NCBI RefSeq assembly: GCF_900107815.1
Contig: NZ_FNRK01000027.1
Coordinates: 1 to 34,224 of the forward strand
DNA from: Eubacterium aggregans
GTDB lineage: Bacteria > Bacillota > Clostridia > Eubacteriales > Eubacteriaceae
DNA: 34,224 nucleotides
Reading direction: 5' to 3'
Shown: in pieces, positions 14,838 to 24,541 of the stretch
Layout: every line of letters starts with the position of its first letter
Numbering within the stretch: the first letter of the stretch is position 1
The notes under the pieces: generated by a model
The model's input: the letters and a program-made list of their open reading frames with translations, nothing else
What the model was told of the DNA's origin: nothing
Database searches by the model: none
Position numbers and translations under genes: made by a program

Positions 14838-15578
14838 TTATTGTGAATAAATCACTTTTTTTAACATCAGCCCCTGGGCAGGTGCGGTAATCCCCCCCTG
14901 CTCCCGGTCCCCGCTTTCGATGATCCCGGGGATGTCTTCTGCCTTTATTTTCCCCATTCCCACAGCCACCAGGGTGCCGGTGATGATCCGGACCATATTG
15001 TACAAAAAGCCATTGCCTTGGATGGTGAGCTGGATCTCCGGGCTGTGGTCTTCGATGGTCAGGGTGTCAATGCGCCGTACCGTGGATTTCACGGCACTAC
15101 CGGTGGACATAAAGCCCCTAAAATCATGTTCACCACAAAAGGCTCTGGCCGCGGTGTCCATGGCCCTTAAGTCCAGAACTTCACGAATATGCCAGGTATA
15201 GTCCCAATAAAAGGGGCTTTCAATGGGAGCGGTATACAGAGTGTATGCATAAATTTTTCCGACGGCACTGTACCGACTATGGAAGTCCTCTGGGACCTGA
15301 TGACTTTCCATCACCCGGATGTCCCGGGGAAGCTTGGTATTCAGGGCCAGGGCAAAGCGTTCCGGAGGAATCCGGGAGGCTGTGGTAAAATTGGCCACCT
15401 GGCCCTGGGCGTGGACCCCGGCATCGGTACGGCCGGCACCGTAGAGCTTGACCACCTCCCCAGTGACCTGATGGATGGCATCCAAAAGCGCCTCTTCGAT
15501 AGAAGGGGCGTTTTTTTGGAACTGCCAGCCGGCGTAGGCTGTGCCTTTATAGCTTATGGTTAGTTTAATGTTTCTCAC
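14838..15578 (-). CDS. truA: tRNA pseudouridine(38-40) synthase TruA
   Basis: The protein modifies U38-U40 in the tRNA anticodon arm. With a GTG start at 15578 it has 246 residues, the usual TruA length, and begins RNIKLTISYKGTAYAGWQ after the initiator. The catalytic motif GAGRTDAGVHA contains D52. FLYNMVRIITGTL near the end is also typical. The frame stays open 56 codons further upstream, but that part lies inside ecfT and is rejected; the SD-like AAGGACGG overlaps the end of ecfT. The GTG start and weak SD spacing suggest modest, coupled translation. Confidence 0.93.
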   Translation of the reverse strand: MRNIKLTISYKGTAYAGWQFQKNAPSIEEALLDAIHQVTGEVVKLYGAGRTDAGVHAQGQVANFTTASRIPPERFALALNTKLPRDIRVMESHQVPEDFHSRYSAVGKIYAYTLYTAPIESPFYWDYTWHIREVLDLRAMDTAARAFCGEHDFRGFMSTGSAVKSTVRRIDTLTIEDHSPEIQLTIQGNGFLYNMVRIITGTLVAVGMGKIKAEDIPGIIESGDREQGGITAPAQGLMLKKVIYSQ

Positions 15579-15592
15579 CGCAGCCACCGTCC

Positions 15593-16426
15593 TTATACTG
15601 AAAAGGAAAAGGGCAGAGGCCAGGTAATAAACCGGGAATAGATAAGAAGCCCCGTAAAGGCGAGGAGGACGATGAAGGTAATGGCGTCTGCCTTTGTAAA
15701 ACGCAGCTGATTCATCCGAGTACGGTTTTCCCCACCCCGATAGCACCGCGCTTCCATGGCGGTCGCCAATTCATCTGCCCGACGAAAAGCCGATACAAAT
15801 AAGGGCACCAAAATGGGCACCAGGGCCTTTGCCCTTGAAATCAAATTACCGGATTCAAAGTCGGCTCCTCTGGCCTTTTGAGCCTTCATGATCTTGTCCG
15901 TTTCTTCCATCAGTGTTGGAATAAACCGCAGAGCAATGGACATCATCATAGATAATTCGTGGGCATATCGTCTGACGAAGGGGATTCCCTTGATGCAAAA
16001 CTCCATTCCATCGGTTAAATCGATGGGAGAGGTCGTTAAAGTCATGATGTTTGTCCCAATGATGAGGAAAATCAGACGTAAGGCCATATAGGTTGAGTTG
16101 CAAATCCCTTCTGCAGTCAGGGTAAATGGCCCAAAAGAAGCCACCGGGGTACCCGGGGTCATAAAGAGATTCAGGACCACCGTCAGCAGGATAATCAGGA
16201 CCAGAGCCTTAAGCCCCTTAAAAATATAGCCCAGGGGAATTTTGCTCATTAAAATGACCGCCGCTAAGAAGATGAAGGCAGCCAAATAGCCCCAAAGGTT
16301 ATTCAGGACGAAAAGCAGAATAATGTAGGCAAAGGTAAAGATAATCTTTGTCCGGGGGTCTAATCGATGGATGATGGAATCTGCCGGGTAATATTGGCCA
16401 ATGGTAATATCTTTAAACATGGGCAT
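15593..16426 (-). CDS. ecfT: ECF transporter transmembrane protein EcfT
   Basis: EcfT is the membrane scaffold of group II ECF vitamin/metal transporters, linking the two ATPases to interchangeable S-components. The 277 residues have about five or six membrane helices and the cytoplasmic coupling motifs KAQKARGADF and MEARCYRGG, in which ARG/ARC contact the ATPases. The N-terminus IGQYYPADSIIHRLDPRTK is typical. The start overlaps the ecfA2 stop by 14 bases; a second ATG two codons later is also possible. No S-component gene is in the window. Confidence 0.94.
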   Translation of the reverse strand: MPMFKDITIGQYYPADSIIHRLDPRTKIIFTFAYIILLFVLNNLWGYLAAFIFLAAVILMSKIPLGYIFKGLKALVLIILLTVVLNLFMTPGTPVASFGPFTLTAEGICNSTYMALRLIFLIIGTNIMTLTTSPIDLTDGMEFCIKGIPFVRRYAHELSMMMSIALRFIPTLMEETDKIMKAQKARGADFESGNLISRAKALVPILVPLFVSAFRRADELATAMEARCYRGGENRTRMNQLRFTKADAITFIVLLAFTGLLIYSRFITWPLPFSFSV

Positions 16427-17279
16427 CCCCTTCCATAACCCTCAGGATTTCCGTCTTGGCGGCCTCCACCGTAAAGATATCTTGACGAATATCCGGATAC
16501 CGTTTAGCAAGCTCCCGCATGAGATAGGTCACCTCGGGTACCGCCAAGCCGATGGATTCCAGGGTATCAATTTCGGTAAACACCTTGGCCGGTTGATCGA
16601 AAAAGACGACAGATCCCTGATGCATCACCAGAATTTTATCCGCTAAGCGCCCCACATCCTCCATGCTGTGTGATACAAGGATGACGGTAATGCCCTTTTC
16701 CTGGTGGAGCTTTTTAATCTGGGAGAGAATTTCGTCCCGTCCCCTGGGGTCTAAGCCGGCGGTGGGTTCATCCAGGATTAAAACCTGGGGCTCCATGGCC
16801 AGTACCCCGGCAATGGCAACCCGACGCATTTGCCCCCCGGATAGCTCGAAGGGTGACTGCTCCTTAACGGTATCGTAATGAAGCCCCACCATTTCGATGG
16901 ACTGACGGACCCGTGTAGCAATTTCTTCCTCGGATAGGCCCAAGTTTTTAGGGCCAAAGGCGACGTCCTTGGCGACGGTCTCTTCAAAGAGCTGGTGCTC
17001 TGGGTATTGGAAAACCAAGCCAATATTATGGCGAAGCTTAACCATGGATTTTCGATCCTCTTTAAAAATATCCTTCCCATTAAAGAGCACTGACCCACTG
17101 GTTGGGGTTAATAACCCGTTAAGATGTTGAATCAGAGTAGATTTACCCGAGCCGGTATGTCCAATCAGCCCAATGAATTCCCCATCCTCAATACGGCAGT
17201 TGATGTCTTTTAGGGCAACGAATTCAAAGGGAGAGCCTTTGGAATAGACATGCTCTAAATTTACGATTTCTAAGGGCAT
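16413..17279 (-). CDS. ecfA2: ECF transporter ATPase EcfA2
   Basis: One of the two ATPases driving ECF uptake. The 288 residues show Walker [11 protein letters not shown]-loop FQYPEHQL, signature LSGGQMRR and Walker [12 protein letters not shown], then the switch His in VSHSMED. The Q-loop ending in PEHQLFEET is characteristic of EcfA2, against PDNQ in EcfA1. It overlaps ecfA1 by ten bases and ecfT by 14, so the three are translationally coupled. Confidence 0.95.
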   Translation of the reverse strand: MPLEIVNLEHVYSKGSPFEFVALKDINCRIEDGEFIGLIGHTGSGKSTLIQHLNGLLTPTSGSVLFNGKDIFKEDRKSMVKLRHNIGLVFQYPEHQLFEETVAKDVAFGPKNLGLSEEEIATRVRQSIEMVGLHYDTVKEQSPFELSGGQMRRVAIAGVLAMEPQVLILDEPTAGLDPRGRDEILSQIKKLHQEKGITVILVSHSMEDVGRLADKILVMHQGSVVFFDQPAKVFTEIDTLESIGLAVPEVTYLMRELAKRYPDIRQDIFTVEAAKTEILRVMEGDAHV

Positions 17280-18112
17280 AGGGCACCTGCCATTTCTTCA
17301 ATATGTAAAAGGTCGTCGGGAATATCAAAGCCGCTTTCCCGGAGCAGAAAGGCTAATTCTGTCATTTGGGGTACGTCCAGGCCAATGGCCTTCAGTGCCG
17401 TCACCTGGCGAAATATTTCCCGGGGTGTTCCTTCCATGACAATCTGTCCCCCATCCAATACGATAATCCGATCCGCATCGATGAGCTCTGTCATATAATG
17501 GGTAATATGCAGCACGGTCATCCCCTTGTCCCGGTTAAGCTTCTTGATGGTTTCCATGACCTCCCGGCGCCCTGATGGGTCAAGCATGGCTGTGGGCTCG
17601 TCAAAGATAATACATTCTGGCTCCATGGCTAAAATACCAGCAATGGCAATGCGTTGCTTCTGCCCCCCGGATAATTGATGGGGCTTTTGTCTACGATACT
17701 CCCCCATGGAAACCGTGGCCAGGCATTCATCCACCCGACGGCGGATTTCAGCGGGCTCCACACCCAGGTTTTCCGGTCCAAAGGCCACATCCTCTTCAAC
17801 AATGGTGGCCACCAGTTGATTATCGGGATTTTGAAAAACCATTCCAGCTGTTTGACGGATACTCCAAAGATTTTCTGGATCCTTGGTATCCATCCCTTTA
17901 ATGAGGACCTGACCCTTTGTGGGCAGGATAATCGCATTAAGAAGCTTTGATAATGTCGATTTCCCTGATCCATTGTGACCGATGATACCGACGAATTCCC
18001 CGGGGGCGACAGTAAAATCCACTCCCCGCAGGGCGGTGGTATCTTCTTCTTTGTTCTCTTCATTTTTAGGATATTCGTACCCTAAATCCCGTACCTCGAT
18101 CAAATTTTCCAT
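17270..18112 (-). CDS. ecfA1: ECF transporter ATPase EcfA1
   Basis: The partner ATPase of EcfA2. The 280 residues contain Walker [11 protein letters not shown]-loop [25 protein letters not shown], signature LSGGQKQR, Walker [13 protein letters not shown] and the switch His in ITHYMTE. The Q-loop PDNQ identifies it as EcfA1. It is the first gene after rplQ, 77 bases downstream, with a hairpin in the gap that may lower transcription into the transporter genes. Confidence 0.95.
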   Translation of the reverse strand: MENLIEVRDLGYEYPKNEENKEEDTTALRGVDFTVAPGEFVGIIGHNGSGKSTLSKLLNAIILPTKGQVLIKGMDTKDPENLWSIRQTAGMVFQNPDNQLVATIVEEDVAFGPENLGVEPAEIRRRVDECLATVSMGEYRRQKPHQLSGGQKQRIAIAGILAMEPECIIFDEPTAMLDPSGRREVMETIKKLNRDKGMTVLHITHYMTELIDADRIIVLDGGQIVMEGTPREIFRQVTALKAIGLDVPQMTELAFLLRESGFDIPDDLLHIEEMAGALCP

Positions 18113-18142
18113 AAGTGTTCTTTCTAATGATGGTTATATTGG

Positions 18143-18181
18143 AAAAGGGGAGATTTAACCCTTCCAGGCTAAACCTCCCCC
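18143..18181 (-). terminator. Hairpin between rplQ and ecfA1 (attenuator candidate)
   Basis: On the minus strand GGGGAG-G-TTTA pairs with TAAA-T-CTCCCC around a ten-base loop, followed by TTTTCC. The stem is strong but the T-run is short, so it may act as a partial terminator that ends most ribosomal transcripts while letting some pass into ecfA1. An L17 downstream RNA element is another option for this position. Confidence 0.6.
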
Positions 18182-18189
18182 ATGGTGTA

Positions 18190-18531
18190 TTAGACCAATT
18201 CTATTACAGCCAATTCGGCATTATCGCCTCTGCGTGGCCCCATTTTATAAATGCGGGTGTAGCCACCTTGACGTTCTTCGTACTTTGGTGCGATTTCGTC
18301 AAATAAGCGAACAACTACTTCTTCCTTGGTAATATAAGCGAGAGCCTGACGTCTTGCGTGCAGATCCCCCTTCTTCCCTAAGGTTACCATTTTGTCAGCC
18401 ATGCGTCTCAGTTCTTTCGCACGGGTAACCGTGGTTTCAATCTTGCCGTGTTCGAGCAGAGCAGTTGTTAAATTACGTAACATCAATTTTCTCTGATCAG
18501 TGGGACGGCCTAATTTTCTATTTCCAGCCAT
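18190..18531 (-). CDS. rplQ: 50S ribosomal protein L17
   Basis: The 113 residues match bacterial L17 ([64 protein letters not shown]). It is the last gene of the alpha operon, eight bases after rpoA. Confidence 0.98.
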   Translation of the reverse strand: MAGNRKLGRPTDQRKLMLRNLTTALLEHGKIETTVTRAKELRRMADKMVTLGKKGDLHARRQALAYITKEEVVVRLFDEIAPKYEERQGGYTRIYKMGPRRGDNAELAVIELV

Positions 18532-18538
18532 TACACAA

Positions 18539-19495
18539 TTACTCCTTTGTCTTCTCTTCTGGACTTAAAGACAGACCGATTTCAGAAAGCTTATGCTTGA
18601 TTTCGTTGAGGGATTTACGGCCCAGGTTACGGACCTTAATCATATCCTCTTCTGTCTTCTGTGTCAGTTTTTCAACAGTATCGATATTGGCTCTCCGGAG
18701 ACAATTACTTGAACGAACGGATAATTCCAATTCTTCAATGGACATCTCACGGATGCGCTCTTTCTCGTTTTCTTCTTTTTCCACCATGATTTCCACATTG
18801 CTGGTGGCATCTGTCAAGTCAATGAAAAGATTCAAATGCTCATTCATCACCTTGGCCGATAAGGATAGCGCATCCTCTGGAGAGGTTGTTCCATCGGTCC
18901 AAACCTCCAAAGTAAGCTTATCAAAGTCCGTCACCTGACCAACTCGGGTGTCCTCCACTCGGAAAATCACCTTCCGGATTGGGGAGAAATTAGAATCAAG
19001 TGGTAGAGTGCCAATGGGCATCCCCGGATACTTATTCTTTTCTGCTGAGATATAACCCCGTCCTTGTTCAAGACGGATTTCCATATTCAGCACACCATCC
19101 TTTGCCAAAGTAGCAATGTGCATATCGGGATTGATGATATCGACGTCGGCATCGCCAATGATGTCACCGGCTGTAACTTCGCCTTCACCGGATGCTTCAA
19201 TACGAACGGTTTTCGATTCATTGACGTGCATGACTGCACACAACCCTTTGAGATTGAGAAGAATTTCAATAACATCTTCTTTAATGCCGGGGATTGTCGA
19301 AAACTCGTGGAGCACTCCATCAATTTTAACATTGGTGACGGCAACACCTGGTAAAGAAGAAAGCATGATCCGGCGCAGGCAGTTTCCCAAGGTCGTACCA
19401 TAGCCTCTTTCCAGGGGCTCGACTACGAACTTGCCGTAAGTATCATCATCTGATTTATCTACAATATCGATAATCGGTTTTTCAAATTCGATCAT
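18539..19495 (-). CDS. rpoA: RNA polymerase alpha subunit
   Basis: The 318 residues comprise the N-terminal dimerisation domain (from [29 protein letters not shown], with [11 protein letters not shown]) and the C-terminal domain (about 245-318). The latter carries [16 protein letters not shown] and [16 protein letters not shown], which bind UP-element DNA and regulators. An intact alpha-CTD fits with the A/T-rich tracts seen upstream of the rRNA promoters. It lies 75 bases after rpsD. Confidence 0.98.
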   Translation of the reverse strand: MIEFEKPIIDIVDKSDDDTYGKFVVEPLERGYGTTLGNCLRRIMLSSLPGVAVTNVKIDGVLHEFSTIPGIKEDVIEILLNLKGLCAVMHVNESKTVRIEASGEGEVTAGDIIGDADVDIINPDMHIATLAKDGVLNMEIRLEQGRGYISAEKNKYPGMPIGTLPLDSNFSPIRKVIFRVEDTRVGQVTDFDKLTLEVWTDGTTSPEDALSLSAKVMNEHLNLFIDLTDATSNVEIMVEKEENEKERIREMSIEELELSVRSSNCLRRANIDTVEKLTQKTEEDMIKVRNLGRKSLNEIKHKLSEIGLSLSPEEKTKE

Positions 19496-19570
19496 AAAAT
19501 CGTGACCCTCCTATAATTTAATACTATTATCCATAACGCGAGGGTTAAATTCTCAAGGTCATTGATACCC

Positions 19571-20200
19571 TTACTTAGAGTATAATTCAACAATGAGATG
19601 TTCAGCAATTTCAACATCGATATCTTCACGTGTTGGCATGCCAACCAGTTTACCGCTTAAATTATCTAAATCTGCAGATAACCAGGGCACGATGACGTGG
19701 TTTTCAGTGATTTCCACGATACTTTTGAACTTCGGTGATTTTTTACTTTTTGCCTTGACTTCAATGGTATCGCCTTCCTTCATCAGGTATGAAGGAACAT
19801 TGACAATGCTACCGTTGATTAAGAAGTGTTTGTGTAAAACCAATTGACGGGCTTCCTTTCTGGAAGTCGCCAGGCCTAAACGATAGACCACATTATCTAA
19901 ACGGGTTTCCAGGATGGACAGTAAGTTTTCCCCTGTGATGCCCTTCTGTTTTTCAGCTTTATCGAAATAGCCGCTGAACTGTCTTTCCAGCACGCCATAA
20001 ATTCGTTTGACCTTTTGTTTTTCACGGAGCTGCAGGCCATATTCTGAAGCCTTGGAGCGTCTCTTGCCGTGTTGACCCGGAGGGGTCGGTCTCTTTTCAA
20101 AGGCACATTTGTCCTTTGAATAGCATCGTTCACCTTTTAAGTATAATTTCATGCCCTCGCGTCTGCATTGACGGCATGAAGCATCTCTATTTCTAGCCAT
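19571..20200 (-). CDS. rpsD: 30S ribosomal protein S4, zinc form
   Basis: The 209 residues include the N-terminal zinc site C9, C12, C26, C32 (C+ paralogue) and the S4 RNA-binding domain (about 99-160, beginning [22 protein letters not shown]). S4 organises 16S assembly. In enteric bacteria S4 also represses the alpha operon by binding ahead of rpsM; here a structured region lies in exactly that position. It sits between rpsK and rpoA in the normal order. Confidence 0.98.
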   Translation of the reverse strand: MARNRDASCRQCRREGMKLYLKGERCYSKDKCAFEKRPTPPGQHGKRRSKASEYGLQLREKQKVKRIYGVLERQFSGYFDKAEKQKGITGENLLSILETRLDNVVYRLGLATSRKEARQLVLHKHFLINGSIVNVPSYLMKEGDTIEVKAKSKKSPKFKSIVEITENHVIVPWLSADLDNLSGKLVGMPTREDIDVEIAEHLIVELYSK

Positions 20201-20217
20201 ATTCTAATTACCTCCAA

Positions 20218-20610
20218 TCAGACTCTTCTACGTTTAGGCGGACGGCATCCATTATGAGGGATGGGAGTCACATCACGGATGAGTGTGATTTCCAAGCCGG
20301 CAGCCTGCAGGGCACGGATTGCAGCTTCACGGCCAGAGCCAGGTCCCTTGACCATAACTTCGACAGTTTTCAGGCCATGTTCCATGGCCAGTTTAGCTGC
20401 TTGTTCAGAAGCCATCTGAGCAGCAAAGGGTGTGCTTTTCTTAGAACCTCTAAAACCTAACTCACCAGCAGAAGCCCAGGATAAAGCGTTTCCTGCCATA
20501 TCGGTGATGGTGATGATTGTATTATTGAAAGAAGATTGGATGTGGGCCTGGCCACGTTCAACATTCTTTTTAATTTTTCTTTTTTTCGATCTGACGACTT
20601 TCTTAGCCAT
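20218..20610 (-). CDS. rpsK: 30S ribosomal protein S11
   Basis: The 130 residues match S11 ([73 protein letters not shown]). The segment GPGSGRE and the basic tail contact 16S near the platform. It follows rpsM by 19 bases. Confidence 0.98.
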   Translation of the reverse strand: MAKKVVRSKKRKIKKNVERGQAHIQSSFNNTIITITDMAGNALSWASAGELGFRGSKKSTPFAAQMASEQAAKLAMEHGLKTVEVMVKGPGSGREAAIRALQAAGLEITLIRDVTPIPHNGCRPPKRRRV

Positions 20611-20629
20611 TCTTAACCTCCACTAGGAT

Positions 20630-20998
20630 TTATTTACTCTTTCTACCAACGGTCTTCTTCGGACCCTTACGTGTACGGGCGTTGGTCTTGGTCTTCTGTC
20701 CACGGACAGGCAGCCCACGACGGTGGCGCATCCCACGATAAGAGCCAATTTCGATGAGTCGCTTGATGTTCAAGTTAACTTCACGACGAAGATCCCCTTC
20801 AACGGTATACTTTTCATCGAGAATCCCACGGAGGGCGTTAATTTCGCCTTCAGTCAAATCTTTAACCCGAGTATCCGGATTGATGTTTAATTCTGCTAAA
20901 ATCTGATTAGAAGTTGATCTCCCAATCCCATAGATGTAAGTTAAGCCAATTTCTACCCGCTTATCACGTGGTAAATCGACCCCGGCAATTCTTGCCAT
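20630..20998 (-). CDS. rpsM: 30S ribosomal protein S13
   Basis: The 122 residues match S13 ([25 protein letters not shown], then [14 protein letters not shown] and the basic tail KKTVGRKSK that reaches the tRNAs). The SD AGGAGG is well placed. The gap to rpmJ upstream is 177 bases, far longer than other gaps in the cluster, and is filled with hairpins (separate entry). Confidence 0.98.
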   Translation of the reverse strand: MARIAGVDLPRDKRVEIGLTYIYGIGRSTSNQILAELNINPDTRVKDLTEGEINALRGILDEKYTVEGDLRREVNLNIKRLIEIGSYRGMRHRRGLPVRGQKTKTNARTRKGPKKTVGRKSK

Positions 20999-21175
20999 AC
21001 AGTGTGTACCTCCTAAAAGTAAATAGTCATGTAAATATGACCTGGAACCCTAGATAGAAGTGATGTTTTCCTAGTTCCATGTCCGGTGCGCAACCGCGCA
21101 CGCCTCTTTATGTAATCGGTATGGAGTTTGCCGCGGCCATACCGCCTGCTTTTGCATTCCTGCAAGGATCTTACA
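20999..21175 (-). promoter_or_regulatory. Four-hairpin element between rpmJ and rpsM
   Basis: The minus strand can fold into four successive hairpins. In plus coordinates these are GGTATGG/CCATACC at 21118-21143, GTGCGC/GCGCAC at 21086-21101, GGAAC-TAG/CTA-GTTCC at 21045-21078 and GTCAT/ATGAC at 21027-21042. The SD of rpsM follows directly. No promoter consensus or T-run is evident. Position suggests an internal leader of the alpha operon, the place where S4 acts in enteric bacteria, but I see no sequence match to that pseudoknot. Confidence 0.55.
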
Positions 21176-21289
21176 TTAACCCTGTTTCTGTTTGTGTTTG
21201 GGATTTTCACAAATCACCATGACACGGCCGTTTCTTTTGATGATCTTACACTTTTCGCACATTGGCTTAACGGATGGTCTGACCTTCAT
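21176..21289 (-). CDS. rpmJ: 50S ribosomal protein L36, zinc form
   Basis: A 37-residue protein beginning [15 protein letters not shown] and ending [10 protein letters not shown]. The zinc ligands C11, C14, C27 and H32 are all present (C+ form, in contrast to the zinc-free paralogue that some bacteria induce on zinc starvation). It follows infA by 13 bases with an SD inside the gap. Confidence 0.97.
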   Translation of the reverse strand: MKVRPSVKPMCEKCKIIKRNGRVMVICENPKHKQKQG

Positions 21290-21302
21290 GTTCGTTCCTC
21301 CT

Positions 21303-21530
21303 TCAGGATTTGCCCTTTCCTCGCCATACGATCCGCCCTCGGGTCAAATCATACGGAGACAATTCCAGGTTCACTTTGTCCCCGGGTAAGATCCGGATAT
21401 AATTCATCCGAAGCTTTCCGGAAATATGGGCAGTGATTTGATGCCCATTCTCTAATTCTACTAGAAAAATCGTATTAGGTAAAGCCTCAATTACTTTTCC
21501 TTCGACTTCAATTACATCTTTTTTTCCCAT
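21303..21530 (-). CDS. infA: Translation initiation factor IF-1
   Basis: The 75 residues form a single OB-fold: [26 protein letters not shown], the conserved [19 protein letters not shown] and [15 protein letters not shown]. It binds the 30S A site during initiation. It lies three bases after the KOW protein gene. Confidence 0.98.
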   Translation of the reverse strand: MGKKDVIEVEGKVIEALPNTIFLVELENGHQITAHISGKLRMNYIRILPGDKVNLELSPYDLTRGRIVWRGKGKS

Positions 21531-21533
21531 TAA

Positions 21534-21842
21534 TCAAACCTCCTCGTGTTCCACGTCTACAACCGACTTATTATTGTTACTGTTAAAGGGTTCCAATACT
21601 TTTCTGATTTCGGCGTTTTGCACCTTCTCGCCACTCATCAGCTTTTCTTGGATGATTGAGACGATGTGGTTGGTTTTAGCCAGGTGCTTAAGCTTCTTCC
21701 GCTTGGGATGACTAAGCTTACGCAGGTCACCATCAGCCAGAAGAACGAAGTCCTCATCAATGATCTTCACGACCAGCATAAAAAGATCTTTATCCCTGCC
21801 TGCGGTTGAACGAACCACCTGTCCTAACGTTAAATCTTTCAT
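21534..21842 (-). CDS. KOW-domain RNA-binding protein (L14e-like)
   Basis: This 102-residue protein begins LTLGQVVRSTAGRDKDLFMLVV, a KOW motif as in ribosomal L14e/L24-type proteins, followed by LADGDLRKLSHPKRKKLKHL. Firmicutes commonly carry such a gene between map and infA. It probably binds RNA or the ribosome, but no defined role is known. The last about 40 residues are acidic and look unstructured. It sits 10 bases after map and three before infA. Confidence 0.85.
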   Translation of the reverse strand: MKDLTLGQVVRSTAGRDKDLFMLVVKIIDEDFVLLADGDLRKLSHPKRKKLKHLAKTNHIVSIIQEKLMSGEKVQNAEIRKVLEPFNSNNNKSVVDVEHEEV

Positions 21843-21852
21843 ATCACTACCA

Positions 21853-22602
21853 TCAAAGCATCGTTAAAATCTCAGGTTCTGACTCACCTGTTACAACGAT
21901 GGTGTTTTCATAATGGGCTGATAATGAACCATCTGTAGTGACGACGGTCCAGTCATTATCCAAAACTTCGACATCATAATTCCCAACATTAACCATGGGC
22001 TCAATGGCAAGGCACATTCCCTGACATAAGCGTGGACCATGGCCTGGTTTTCCAAAATTGGGAATTGGGGGATCTTCATGCATCTCTCTGCCTATCCCAT
22101 GCCCGACATAATCCCGGACCACTGAGAAACCATTCGCTTCAACATAACATTGAATGGCATGGGAGACGTCTGATAAACGATACCCCTGACGCGCAAAAGC
22201 GATGCCTTTAAAAAAGGATTCCCGGGTGACATCAATAAGCTTTTTAGCCGTCTCCGATATGTTTCCGACCCCATGGGTACGGGCGGCATCACCGACGAAG
22301 CCATTTAAGGTTGCACCAAGGTCGATGGCGATAATATCGCCCTCTTCCAAACGACGATGGTTTGGAATTCCATGGACTACTTCTCCATTAATCGATGCAC
22401 ATATGGAATTGGGAAAACCCTGATAGCCCAAAAAAGTGGGCACGGCACCATTCTTTTTAAAATAATCTTCCGCCATTTTATCCAGTTCAAGGGTTGTAAT
22501 CCCCGGTTTGATTGCCTCGGCCAGAAGCTCGTGACATTCTGCCACAAGGCGACCGGCCATTCGCATATACTCGATATCCTGACTTGATTTTACGTTAATC
22601 AT
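21853..22602 (-). CDS. map: Type I methionine aminopeptidase
   Basis: Removes the initiator methionine from new proteins. The 249 residues carry the five metal ligands in order: D in AIDLGA, D in GFVGDAARTHG, H in GHGIGREMHEDPP, E in AIEPMVN and E in HYENTIVV. There is no N-terminal zinc finger (type Ia form). The start directly follows the adk stop, so the SD lies within adk. Confidence 0.97.
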   Translation of the reverse strand: MINVKSSQDIEYMRMAGRLVAECHELLAEAIKPGITTLELDKMAEDYFKKNGAVPTFLGYQGFPNSICASINGEVVHGIPNHRRLEEGDIIAIDLGATLNGFVGDAARTHGVGNISETAKKLIDVTRESFFKGIAFARQGYRLSDVSHAIQCYVEANGFSVVRDYVGHGIGREMHEDPPIPNFGKPGHGPRLCQGMCLAIEPMVNVGNYDVEVLDNDWTVVTTDGSLSAHYENTIVVTGESEPEILTML

Positions 22603-23256
22603 TTACTGATTACCGCCTTTAAGTGCAGTTTCAATGTCAGCTGCAACCGCTCGTGGGGATTGATTGCCATCAATATTGATGAGCTTATCTTTAAAGTGGT
22701 AAAAATCGACAAGGGGTGCAGATTCGGAATGATAGACCGCTAAACGGGTCTTCACCGTCTCCTCTGAATCATCTGCACGCTGTATAAGTGCTTCGCCATC
22801 AATATCACAAATTCCATCAACTTTGGGAGGATTAAATGTGACATGATAGGAAGAACCGCATTTCGGGCAAACCCGCCGTCCAACAATTCGTTCGACTAAG
22901 AGTCCTTCCGGCACCTCAATGTTAACCGCGTAATCTAAAAGCTTACCGATTTTTTCATTAAAAGCACACAGTGCAGAGGCCTGGGCGACTGTTCTCGGAA
23001 AACCATCTAAAAGATAGCCATCCTTACAATCCTCACGGATAATGCGATCCTCCACGAGGGCAATGACCAGCTCATCTGGAACAAGCTTGCCTGCATCCAT
23101 ATATGCCTTTGCCTTTTTTCCCAGCGGTGTTTCATTCTTCAAATTTTCTCTAAACAGATCTCCAGTAGAGATGTGGGGGATATTGAACTTTTCTGCAATT
23201 CCTTTTGCTTGAGTTCCTTTTCCTGCACCCGGAGGTCCTAATAATACAACTCTCAT
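22603..23256 (-). CDS. adk: Adenylate kinase, zinc-type LID
   Basis: Interconverts ATP+AMP and 2 ADP. The 217 residues have the P-loop GPPGAGKGTQA, the AMP-binding DGFPRT and a long LID. The LID holds the zinc motif CPKC...CDID, in which Asp replaces the fourth Cys, as in several Firmicutes enzymes. It lies between secY and map in the usual order. Confidence 0.97.
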   Translation of the reverse strand: MRVVLLGPPGAGKGTQAKGIAEKFNIPHISTGDLFRENLKNETPLGKKAKAYMDAGKLVPDELVIALVEDRIIREDCKDGYLLDGFPRTVAQASALCAFNEKIGKLLDYAVNIEVPEGLLVERIVGRRVCPKCGSSYHVTFNPPKVDGICDIDGEALIQRADDSEETVKTRLAVYHSESAPLVDFYHFKDKLINIDGNQSPRAVAADIETALKGGNQ

Positions 23257-23281
23257 TATTCCATCTCCAAATTGTCTTGAA

Positions 23282-24541
23282 TTATTTTAAGAATCCCTGA
23301 TAGTTCCGCATTGTCATTTCTGATTCCAGCTGTTTGACAGTTTCCAGGGCAACCCCGACAATAATCAGTAAGCTGGTTCCACCGAACTGGAGGCTGACAC
23401 CTCCCATGAAATTGCCGACAATAATAGGGATAATGGCAATAAGTGCCAAGAAAATCCCACCAAAAAGAGTTAAACGGTTCATAATCCGAGTGAAATACTC
23501 GACCGTCGGTTTTCCTGGTCTAATACCTGGGATATACCCCCCTTGTTTTTTGATATTATCTGCGATATCAAAGGGATTAAATGTGACAGCAGTATAAAAA
23601 TAAGTAAATGCCACAATTAAAATGACATAAATAATGGTTGTTGTCGGTGTTCCCCAGGCCAAATATTTAGCAACCCACTGGCTAAAACCAGAATTTGGGA
23701 AGAACTGGGCCAAGGTCGCAGGGAATAGCGTGAGGGAGCTGGCAAAGATAATCGGGATGACACCTGCCATATTCACACGAAGGGGAATATGAGTGCTCTG
23801 CCCACCGTACATCTTCCGCCCTACAACGCGTTTTGCATATTGTACTGGAATCTTACGTTGTCCTTCAGTTACGGCAACCACCGCGACGGTAGAAACGATA
23901 ATGAAGATGATAAGCAGGATTACCCCGACAATGGACAAGGTTTCAGCCTGGACATATTCATAAATCGTGCTGATGCCACTGGGAATACGAGAGATAATGC
24001 TCACAAAGATAATCAGCGAAATCCCGTTCCCGATTCCATTTTCGGTTATTTCTTCTCCTAAATACATCAGAAAGGTCGTTCCTGCTGTGATACAGAGGAC
24101 GACGACGAAAACGGTGAATGCTGTTTTTTCTACTAATAAATCACCATAGGATAAACTCATGCCCAAGGCTTGAACAATGGCCAGTACAATGGTTAAATAC
24201 CGGGTGTACTGCGCTAGCTTTTTTCGCCCTTCTTCGCCTTCTTTCTGAAGGCTTTCCAGTGCTGGAATGGCAAACGCGAGTAAATTCATGATGATGGATG
24301 CGTTGATATAAGGTGTAATACCCATGGCAAAAATGGTAAAATTCCCAAAGTTACCACCAGATATGATGTTGAACAAGCCGAAGATCCCGCCGTCATTAAT
24401 CAGCTTTGCCAGCTGCGTCGCATCGATATAAGGGACCGGTATGAACGATCCCAATCGATAAACGAAGAGCAAAGCTAAAGTAAACAGGATTTTTTTCCTG
24501 ATCTCAGGAATATTCCATGCATCCTTTAGCGTGGACAGCAT
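23282..24541 (-). CDS. secY: Preprotein translocase channel SecY
   Basis: The protein-conducting channel of the inner membrane. The 419 residues have ten predicted helices. The N-terminus is LSTLKDAWNIPEIRKKILFTL, and the family signatures GITPYINASIIMNLL and MAGVIPIIFASSL are present. The tail ESEMTMRNYQGFLK is also typical. It starts directly after rplO. The adjacent spc genes match the common bacterial order. Confidence 0.98.
   Translation of the reverse strand: MLSTLKDAWNIPEIRKKILFTLALLFVYRLGSFIPVPYIDATQLAKLINDGGIFGLFNIISGGNFGNFTIFAMGITPYINASIIMNLLAFAIPALESLQKEGEEGRKKLAQYTRYLTIVLAIVQALGMSLSYGDLLVEKTAFTVFVVVLCITAGTTFLMYLGEEITENGIGNGISLIIFVSIISRIPSGISTIYEYVQAETLSIVGVILLIIFIIVSTVAVVAVTEGQRKIPVQYAKRVVGRKMYGGQSTHIPLRVNMAGVIPIIFASSLTLFPATLAQFFPNSGFSQWVAKYLAWGTPTTTIIYVILIVAFTYFYTAVTFNPFDIADNIKKQGGYIPGIRPGKPTVEYFTRIMNRLTLFGGIFLALIAIIPIIVGNFMGGVSLQFGGTSLLIIVGVALETVKQLESEMTMRNYQGFLK

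Noticed and set aside
15579-15746. Longer TruA with a 56-residue N-terminal extension
   Set aside because: The extension lies inside ecfT and has no SD; the GTG at 15578 gives the normal TruA length and N-terminus.
21013-21210. 65-residue minus-strand open frame between rpmJ and rpsM
   Set aside because: It overlaps rpmJ and lies in the hairpin region; the protein is arginine-rich with no SD and no recognisable family.
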